9,760 bases of DNA from Alphaproteobacteria bacterium (lineage in GTDB: Bacteria; Pseudomonadota; Alphaproteobacteria; Micavibrionales; UBA2020), in contig JAGLRU010000422.1 of the NCBI GenBank assembly GCA_023136145.1, forward strand, positions 1-9,760, in the 5' to 3' direction. A model generated the notes under the pieces. It was not told the DNA's origin. It saw only the letters and a program-made list of their open reading frames with translations, and ran no database searches. Positions 6,901 to 9,760 of the stretch are shown piece after piece. How positions within the stretch are numbered: position 1 is the first letter of the stretch; every line of letters begins with the position of its first letter. A program made the translations under genes and the position numbers.

Positions 6901-9760
6901 GTTCCCGCTCCGGCAAGAGTGCCGGTTGTAATATATACGCTTCCTCCTGAACCTCCACCATCATCATTACTACCGTTTCCGCCATTCGCGTAAATGGTTC
7001 CGGCTACAGTGGTAGTTCCTGTAACAGTCAATTTGACAGCGCCCCCGCCCCTTCCACCCGTATCACCACCATCGGTTCCTCCTCCGCTTCCAATATCAGT
7101 TGGGGCCGTTATGGAGCCGTAGGCGGAACCGCCGGCAACAGAACCGTCTCCTCCATCACCACCATATCCGGCGCCACCTGAAAAATCACCATGATTCCCC
7201 CCGTCTCCGGGTCCTGCTGAAGACTGGTACCCTCGGGAGCTTACGTTGATGGTGCCATAAATAGCGACACCACCTGTCTGGATATCAAGATTAACCGTTC
7301 CCACAACAGCAGTTGTTCCGGCAGAGTGATTAATGTTCGCTCCCGCGTGAACTGTAAGGTTTCCGTCATCAATGATTAAGGCGCCTTTGGTTATGGCATC
7401 ATATGTAAAGTTAAGTGTGCAGGTTGTCCCGTCAACGGTATTATCGAGAGATAAAGAATTGATTCTTGTCGAAGAAGGTAGATTAACCGTTCCATTGACG
7501 TTTATTACTACATCATCCGCGTCTGTAGGTGTTCTGTTCAGATCCCAGTTAGCCGCGGTATCCCAGTCTGATGATGCTGAACCATCCCAGGTGATAGTGG
7601 CTCCTGTAAATATCCAGTTAGTGTTGTTTCCTCCGTCTGTTGAGGTTGCCGCGTACATTGTCCTTCCGCCTGAGGCATCTGAATAGCTTACGTTTATGTA
7701 ATCCATGTCATATAATCCGTTCATCACTAAGCTCCAGGCTTCTGTCGTATCGGATTGAAGGACTATGAGATTACCAGAGGCTCCCTCTAAGTTAAAGTTT
7801 CCTCCGGCATTTATTGTTACAGTATCCGCGTCATCTATTGTTATTGTTGTATTCTGTGTAGAGCAGGAGAGTGTTCCTCCGTTTTCTACTGTTATACCTC
7901 CGTTAAAGTTGGTATCCCCTCCTAAAGAGAAGGTTCCTTCCTGTATTGTTAATGCTCCCGTTAATGTTAGAGTGCCTGATGTTGTTGCTGTGTTTGATGC
8001 TTTATTTACTGTAAGGGTTCCTGTGGGGAATTTGTCTCCTGTCATTGTTATTGTCTGGTTACTTGTGCCGGAGAAGGTTATGTTCGCATCCCCCTGGTTA
8101 AAGGAGGCTCCTACCATTACATTACCCTGGGCATTGACAGCACCTGTTACTTCCCCATCGGTTAATGTAAGAGTACCTGTGATAACTATCGTATCTCCTG
8201 ATGTTATAGTGAGGGTGTCGGATACATCCGTTGTTTTGTTAACGGTTACATTGTTGAAGGTCTCTGTTGTAGCTACATCAAGGGTTCCGTTTGTTGTACT
8301 TGCGAAGGTTACAGTTCCTGTGTCTTCATTAAAGGTTCCGCCTGACTTGGTGAAGTTAGTATCTACTCTAAGAGTACCGCTTCCGCATGTAAGGGTTCCA
8401 CCTTCTTGGGTATAGTCACCTGTAACAGTGAGGTTATTGTCATTCATATCTAACGTGCCTAATGTAAGATAGAGATCATTGCTTACCGTTAACTCATCCT
8501 GAAGTGTCCATTCGCCTGAAGAATTATTGAGCTTCACATCATAGAATTCATCCGCTCCGGATGATAAGGTTGTGATGGTTTTTCCTGTGGAAGAGGCGTC
8601 AAGGAGTATTCTTCCTGAATTATGTGTAAATATGCCTGTTCCTGATATCTCCCAGCTGCCTCCCGCTGTAAAGGATGTGTCATCAAGGGCAGCCGGAGCG
8701 GATAAGGTTCCTGATGATACTGTAACGTTACCGCCTATATCAAGGTCACAGGAGGCGTTACTCGCGTTAAGGGTTCCTCCGTTTATGAGGAGGTTTCCGG
8801 TTACGGTGAGGTTATTTGTTGAGGTGTCTAATGTGCCGTTTGTTAGGGTTAGATCATTAGCCGCGGTTATAGCTCCATCTGATGTGTAGGTGCTTCCTGA
8901 TGAATTAAGTGTAAGGTTGTAGTATGAGGATAGTGATGAGAGGAGATTTGTTGTTACTCCTGTTGCCGCGTTATAGGTTATTGTTCCACCTCCGTTAGTC
9001 CATGTTCCGGCGTTTTTGACTATGTCGGTTGTTGTGTTGTCTGATTCGATTTCTAAGGTGCCGCTTGATATGGTGACAGTGTCATCTGCGGCGTCTCCAA
9101 AGGTAACTACGCCTGTTCCTGTTTTTAACGTTCCTCCGTTTATTGCGGTATTGCCGTTTATTGATAGAGCCTCGTCGTTTGTATCTAATGTGCCGTTTGT
9201 TAGTGTGAGATTACCTGATAGTGTAAGGGTACCCTGTAACTCTAACGTCGCGCCTGCTCCCGCGTCATTTATTGTAAGGTTGTTTAGGGTTTCCGTATCT
9301 GTTGTAAGGGTCTTTGTTCCGCTTGATGGATTAAGCAGTATTGTTGAGGTATCTTCCTGTATAGTTCCGTTTGTAAAATCTATTGAACCTCCTACTGTAA
9401 ATGTGGTAGCGTTTAAATCGAGTGTCGCGTCTATGTCTACATTATTTACTACCGTTAGATCGCTGTTACAGGTAAGGGTTCTGCCGCTGGCTAAGGTAAG
9501 AGAGCCTATAATATCAGCGTTACTCAGTGTTGGTTCATTGGTTACACCGCTTGAGGGGATTATAACATCGTCTCCTTCGACAGGTTCTCTGTTTAGATCC
9601 CAGTTTGCCGCAGTATCCCAATCTATTGAGATTGAACCATTCCATGTTGTAGTAGCACCCGCAAATAACCAGTTTGTGTTGTTTCCCCCGTCTGTTGAGG
9701 TTGCCGCGTACATTGTTTTTCCGGCTGAGGCATCCGAATAGCTTACGTTTATGTAGTCTA
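2265..9760 (-). CDS. Giant repetitive beta-helix/Gly-rich surface protein, 5'-partial, frame ends at a frameshift
   Basis: Open frame of 2,497 codons from 9758 to a TGA at 2265-2267. The first ATG (9711-9713) is not a start: the 15 codons above it read DYINVSYSDASAGKT, the usual connector sequence, so the gene continues beyond the window. Order by residue from 9758: partial connector and W motif (1-70), long beta ladder (about 73-662), connector plus second W motif (663-833), three Gly-rich modules (834-990, 1162-1317, 1488-1646) separated by two linkers, short ladder (1647-1831), connector plus W motif (1832-1924), second long ladder (1928-2490). The last few codons (RHNNNNR) are out of frame with every paralogous copy, so the stop is a frameshift product and not a true C-terminus. 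Composition is Thr/Asn/Gly/Ser/Asp-rich, as in secreted bacterial beta-solenoid proteins. No transmembrane segment, catalytic motif or signal peptide is seen. A surface adhesin or sheath protein is inferred; enzymatic function is not supported. Confidence 0.88.
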   Translation of the reverse strand, partial: DYINVSYSDASAGKTMYAATSTDGGNNTNWLFAGATTTWNGSISIDWDTAANWDLNREPVEGDDVIIPSSGVTNEPTLSNADIIGSLTLASGRTLTCNSDLTVVNNVDIDATLDLNATTFTVGGSIDFTNGTIQEDTSTILLNPSSGTKTLTTDTETLNNLTINDAGAGATLELQGTLTLSGNLTLTNGTLDTNDEALSINGNTAINGGTLKTGTGVVTFGDAADDTVTISSGTLEIESDNTTTDIVKNAGTWTNGGGTITYNAATGVTTNLLSSLSSYYNLTLNSSGSTYTSDGAITAANDLTLTNGTLDTSTNNLTVTGNLLINGGTLNASNASCDLDIGGNVTVSSGTLSAPAALDDTSFTAGGSWEISGTGIFTHNSGRILLDASSTGKTITTLSSGADEFYDVKLNNSSGEWTLQDELTVSNDLYLTLGTLDMNDNNLTVTGDYTQEGGTLTCGSGTLRVDTNFTKSGGTFNEDTGTVTFASTTNGTLDVATTETFNNVTVNKTTDVSDTLTITSGDTIVITGTLTLTDGEVTGAVNAQGNVMVGASFNQGDANITFSGTSNQTITMTGDKFPTGTLTVNKASNTATTSGTLTLTGALTIQEGTFSLGGDTNFNGGITVENGGTLSCSTQNTTITIDDADTVTINAGGNFNLEGASGNLIVLQSDTTEAWSLVMNGLYDMDYINVSYSDASGGRTMYAATSTDGGNNTNWIFTGATITWDGSASSDWDTAANWDLNRTPTDADDVVINVNGTVNLPSSTRINSLSLDNTVDGTTCTLNFTYDAITKGALIIDDGNLTVHAGANINHSAGTTAVVGTVNLDIQTGGVAIYGTINVSSRGYQSSAGPGDGGNHGDFSGGAGYGGDGGDGSVAGGSAYGSITAPTDIGSGGGTDGGDTGGRGGGAVKLTVTGTTTVAGTIYANGGNGSNDDGGGSGGSVYITTGTLAGAGTISANGGTGYDGGGGGGGRIAVYYTTDSSTVTYQAYGGVRSGHTYYTGGAGTIYKKVAAVANGSLTIDNNDRNNLYDVYIGRTPINETITFDTITIKNYGNLETRSSANITYTTLDWSTRGIITDIGGTFDLLSGGGALLVPATSRLYAYTSRTHSSCTINGWMETRQAITTAGDFNIGTTGTLTHEYNTTIQQYVIDITAANFNIASGGTINVSSRGYQSSAGPGDGGNHGDFSGGAGYGGDGGDGYVAGGSAYGSITAPTDIGSGGGTDGSNTGGRGGGAVKLTVTGTTTVAGTIYANGGNGSNDDGGGSGGSVYITTGTLAGAGTISANGGTGYDGGGGGGGRIAVYYTTDNSTVTYWAYGGVRSGHTAYTGGAGTVYKKAAAAANGNLTIDNNDRNSLDDVYIGRTPINETITFDTITIQKYGNLETGSSTNITYTTLDWSTKGIITDIGGTFDLLSGGGALIVPATSRLYAYTSRTHSSCTVNGWMEARQAITTAGDFNIGTVGTLTHEYNTTIQQYVIDITAANLNIASGGTINVSSRGYQSSTGPGEGGNHADFSGGAGYGGDGGDGYAAGGSAYGSITVPTDIGSGGGTDGGTGGGRGGGAVKLTVTGTTTVAGTIYANGGNGSTDDGGGSGGSIYITTGTLGGAGTIAANGGNGHSGAGAGGGGGRIAMYYTIDNSSVTYQAYGGWGYNGSYGGAGTIYKKPSSQTYGNLIVDNNSNSGERTPLLTTDWTFNNVTIQNSGKLDANTHDITIHGNFTNSGGTFTHSSQTATFAGTSTGNTITSGGTTFYHLTMNGIGGEWTAQDAFIVANLTTLTNGNLILGGNATFNGNVSVASGCTLSCTTGGRTITIDDADTVTVDLGGTLTIQGASGNLITLQSDTTAAWSLIMNGTYNIDYVNVSYSDASGGKTIFAATSTSGGNNTNWVFEGAIITWDGSESTDWGTGDNWDLGRQPVEDDDVIIPSSGVTNEPALDSAWAIGSLAIQPGRTLTCNSNLTVVNNVDIDATLDLNTTTFTVGGSIDFTNGTIQEATSTILLNPSSGTKTLTTDSETLYNLTINDGGGGATFQLQDVLTLSNNLTVIQGTLDANDQTLSINGNTAINGGTLKTGTGIVSFGDASGDTVTISSGTLEIESDNTTTDIVKNAGTWINSGGTITYNAGTGVTTNLLSSLSSYYNLTLNSSGSTYTSDGAITAANDLTLTNGTLDISTNNLTLSGNLLINGGTLNASNASSDLDIGGNVTVSSGTLSAPAALDDTSFTAGGSWEISGTGIFTPNSGRVLLDASSTGKTITTSSSGADDFYDVKFNNVSGEWTLQDELTASNDLYLSLGTLEMNDNNLTVTGDYTQEGGTLTCGSGTLRVDTNFTKSGGTFNEDTGTVTFGGATDGTYNVATTETFNNVSVNKTTDVSDTLTITSGDTIVATGTLNFTDGEVDTGTIEAEGDLTVGASFNQGNAAMTFSGTNAQTITLTSDNLPTGTLTVNKLSNTVTTSGTLTLAGALIIQEGTLSLGGSTNFNGNITVESGGMLSSTTARHNNNNR
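2282..2297 (-). other. Single-base (+1) frameshift inside ladder 2
   Basis: In the two intact paralogous sites (about 4330-4360 and 7835-7865) exactly 15 bases separate the LSC codons from the ACN-ATA-ACA-ATA run coding TITI. Here the same interval, 2282-2297, is 16 bases. Independent support comes from spacing: the W2-to-W4 distance is 5,566 bp, 1,855 codons plus one base, while the W1-to-W3 distance is 5,562 bp, exactly 1,854 codons. There is no long homopolymer at the site. In the upstream frame the codons are ACT ACA GCG AGG CAC, and skipping one base before GGC restores the conserved frame. It could be a sequencing or consensus error between near-identical repeats, a real mutation, or, least likely, recoding at the AGG codon. 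Confidence 0.85.
3988..4265 (-). repeat. Connector and W motif W3
   Basis: Connector LITLQSDTTAAWSLIMNG, DYVNVSYSDASGGKT, GGNNTNWVF, then TWDGSESTDWGTGDNW, DLGRQPVEDDDVIIP, SSGVTNEP. The NEP ending is shared with W1 and again precedes a long ladder. Its distance from W1, 5,562 bp, sets the super-repeat period. Confidence 0.7.
4266..4820 (-). other. Short beta-ladder after G3
   Basis: About 185 residues following GTIYKKPSSQTYGNLIVDNN: TPLLTTDWTFNNVTIQNSGK, GNFTNSGGTFTHSSQTATF, then GEWTAQDAFIVANLTTLTNG and VASGCTLSCTTGGRTITIDD. The rungs resemble the last third of the long ladders (GEWTLQDELT, NGGTLSCST), so it looks like a shortened ladder that shares its C-terminal cap (TIDDADTVTV...LTIQGASGN) with them. 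The GCTLSC pair of Cys is unique to this copy. Confidence 0.65.
4821..5295 (-). repeat. Gly-rich module G3, last of the first array
   Basis: Same plan as G1 and G2 but more diverged, as expected for a terminal unit: GPGEGGNHADFSGGAGYGG, GGTGGGRGGGAVKLTVTG, TLGGAGTIAANGGNGHSG, then a Gly-rich stretch into RIAMYYTIDNSSVTY. After AYGGWGYNGSYGGAGTIYKK the usual linker is replaced by a short ladder, so G3 closes the G array. Confidence 0.73.
5296..5808 (-). repeat. Linker module between G2 and G3
   Basis: Same length and order of cores as the G1-G2 linker: GGAGTVYKK, LTIDNNDRNSLDDVYIGRTP, ITDIGGTFDLLSGGGALIV, LYAYTSRTHSSCTVNGW, YVIDITAANLNIASGG. The G2 and G3 starts (6262 and 5281) are again exactly 981 bp apart, so the array keeps a strict 327-codon period. 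Confidence 0.68.
5809..6275 (-). repeat. Gly-rich module G2
   Basis: The closest relative of G1. The DNA from about 5936 to 6275 is nearly identical to 6910-7256, with differences mostly at single bases. This points to recent tandem duplication or gene conversion. The protein differs mainly in the acidic loop after GSGGGTDG (SNTGGRGGG here, GDTGGRGGG in G1) and VTYWAYGG in place of VTYQAYGG. Confidence 0.75.
6276..6788 (-). repeat. Linker module between G1 and G2
   Basis: About 171 residues starting with GVRSGHTYYTGGAGTIYKK. It runs through LTIDNNDRN, YIGRTPINETITFDTITI, ITDIGGTFDLLSGGGALLV, LYAYTSRTHSSCTINGW and YVIDITAANFNIASGG, then into G2. It is strand-rich and much less Gly-rich than the G modules, with one conserved Cys in SSCxxNGW. 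Its function is not recognised; it is probably a beta-solenoid or sandwich spacer. Confidence 0.68.
6789..7257 (-). repeat. Gly-rich module G1
   Basis: About 156 residues from GTINVSSRGYQ to AYGG. Three parts are visible: a GGX-rich stretch (GGAGYGGDGGDG), a strand pair with cores GGGAVKLTVTGTTTVAGTIY and ANGGNGSNDDGGGSGGSVY, and a second pair TLAGAGTISANGG ending in a run of seven Gly before RIAVYY. The ANGGxG...GGGGGGRIAVYY pattern is common in giant extracellular proteins of environmental bacteria. The TINV start at 7243-7250 is exactly 981 bp from that of G2. Confidence 0.75.
7258..7770 (-). repeat. Connector, W motif W2 and lead-in strand segment
   Basis: Full connector (LQSDTTEAWSLVMNG, DYINVSYSDASGG, GGNNTNWIF) followed by W2 (TWDGSASSDWDTAANW, DLNRTPTDADDVVI). 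A roughly 80-residue strand-rich lead-in with cores GALIIDDGNLTV and GTVNLDIQTGG then passes into G1. The W2 and W4 lead-ins share this tail. W1 and W3 instead carry DDVIIPSSGVTNEP and lead into long ladders. The residues after the W motif therefore come in two types that predict which module follows. Confidence 0.7.
7772..9540 (-). repeat. Long beta-ladder domain, copy 1 (about 590 residues)
   Basis: Begins after NEPTL with IGSLTLASGRTLTCNSDLTV and ends at NFNLEGASGN. It consists of about two dozen short degenerate rungs with alternating hydrophobic and Thr/Ser/Asn residues. Typical cores are LTLTNGTLDTNDEALSINGN, INGGTLKTGTGVVTFG and DYTQEGGTLTCGSGTLRV. This pattern predicts a right-handed parallel beta-helix, as in autotransporter passengers and filamentous adhesins. 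The family call rests on pattern only. Four Cys occupy defined places (LTCNS, ASCDL, LTCGS, LSCST). Three are at the same sites in ladder 2 or the short ladder; ASCDL is ASSDL in ladder 2. Confidence 0.75.
9545..9760 (-). repeat. Connector (partial) and W motif W1
   Basis: Reads the second half of the connector (VSYSDASAGKT, then GGNNTNW) and the W motif TWNGSISIDWDTAANW, ending in GDDVIIPSSGVTNEP. Connector-plus-W blocks of this type are familiar from very large bacterial surface proteins, where they link beta-solenoid segments. W1 differs from the other three copies in WNGS in place of WDGS and in SISIDW in place of SxSSDW. Its connector has DASAGKT where the others have DASGGxT. It leads directly into long ladder 1. 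Confidence 0.7.

Larger units (their letters stand above)
4199..9760 (-). repeat. Super-repeat copy 1 (5,562 bp, 1,854 codons)
   Basis: One full period of the highest-order repeat. It contains connector + W1, long ladder 1, connector + W2, three G modules with two linkers, the short ladder and the start of the next connector. The period is measured from the WDLxRxPV codons: GATCC at 9596-9600 recurs at 4034-4038, a distance of 5,562 bp. Copy 2 follows directly in the same orientation. The unit is cut at an arbitrary phase by the window edge, so its biological boundaries (probably the connector/W motif) are not identical to these coordinates. Confidence 0.85.

Noticed and set aside
9711..9713. 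ATG as the translation start of the giant protein
   Set aside because: It lies in the conserved connector (DASAGKTMYAATS), equivalent positions are internal in the other three copies, there is no signal peptide after it, and the frame stays open upstream to the window edge.
7765..9741. Long plus-strand open frames opposite the ladders (for example 216 codons at 7765-8415 and 241 codons at 9016-9741)
   Set aside because: They are antisense shadows of the repeat codons. Their Val/Pro/Ser-rich translations have no recognisable domain, recur at homologous positions only because the sense strand repeats, and have no start context.
1..9760. CRISPR array, transposon or satellite repeats
   Set aside because: The repeats are long, codon-phased and encode conserved protein. 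There are no short identical repeats with unique spacers, no terminal inverted repeats and no transposase.

Overview
The whole 9,760-base window is protein-coding on the minus strand. It is the interior of one giant, highly repetitive gene whose start and stop both lie outside the window. Read from 9760 down to 1, it gives about 3,252 in-frame codons interrupted by a single one-base frameshift near 2288. The longest unbroken frame (9758 to a stop at 2265-2267) ends only because of that shift. The next frame (2287 down to 2) carries on with the same repeats and no stop to the window edge. No RNA gene, promoter, terminator, CRISPR array, transposon or separate gene is visible.

The product is rich in Thr, Asn, Gly, Ser and Asp and poor in Lys, Cys and Met. 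It is built from four kinds of module. (1) Long beta-strand ladders use short rungs of the type GTLxLxGNLTLTNGTLD, as in parallel beta-helix surface proteins. (2) A connector with cores MNGxYxxDY, YSDASGG and GGNNTNW leads into a Trp-rich W motif (TWDGSxSSDW, AANWDLNRxP, ADDVVI). (3) Gly-rich G modules of about 157 residues end in GGGGGGRIAVYY. (4) Linker modules of about 170 residues (cores IGRTPI, ITDIGGTFDLLSGGGAL, LYAYTSRT) separate successive G modules.

Layout in reading direction: partial connector + W1 (9760-9545), long ladder 1 (9540-7772), connector + W2 (7770-7258), G1-linker-G2-linker-G3 (7257-4821), short ladder (4820-4266), connector + W3 (4265-3988), long ladder 2 (3976-2203, with the frameshift), connector + W4 (2202-1691), G4-linker-G5-partial linker (1690-1). 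The top order is a super-repeat of 5,562 bp (1,854 codons). Bases 1-4198 align co-linearly with 5573-9760, with only a few small indels. Inside it, G plus linker repeats with periods of 981, 981 and 987 bp.

The architecture matches known giant extracellular repeat proteins of bacteria, of the kind reported from Omnitrophota, Planctomycetota, Elusimicrobiota and Desulfobacterota. The phylum cannot be fixed from this interior fragment. A secreted or surface-anchored adhesin or sheath role is the most likely inference, but the signal peptide and anchor would lie outside the window.
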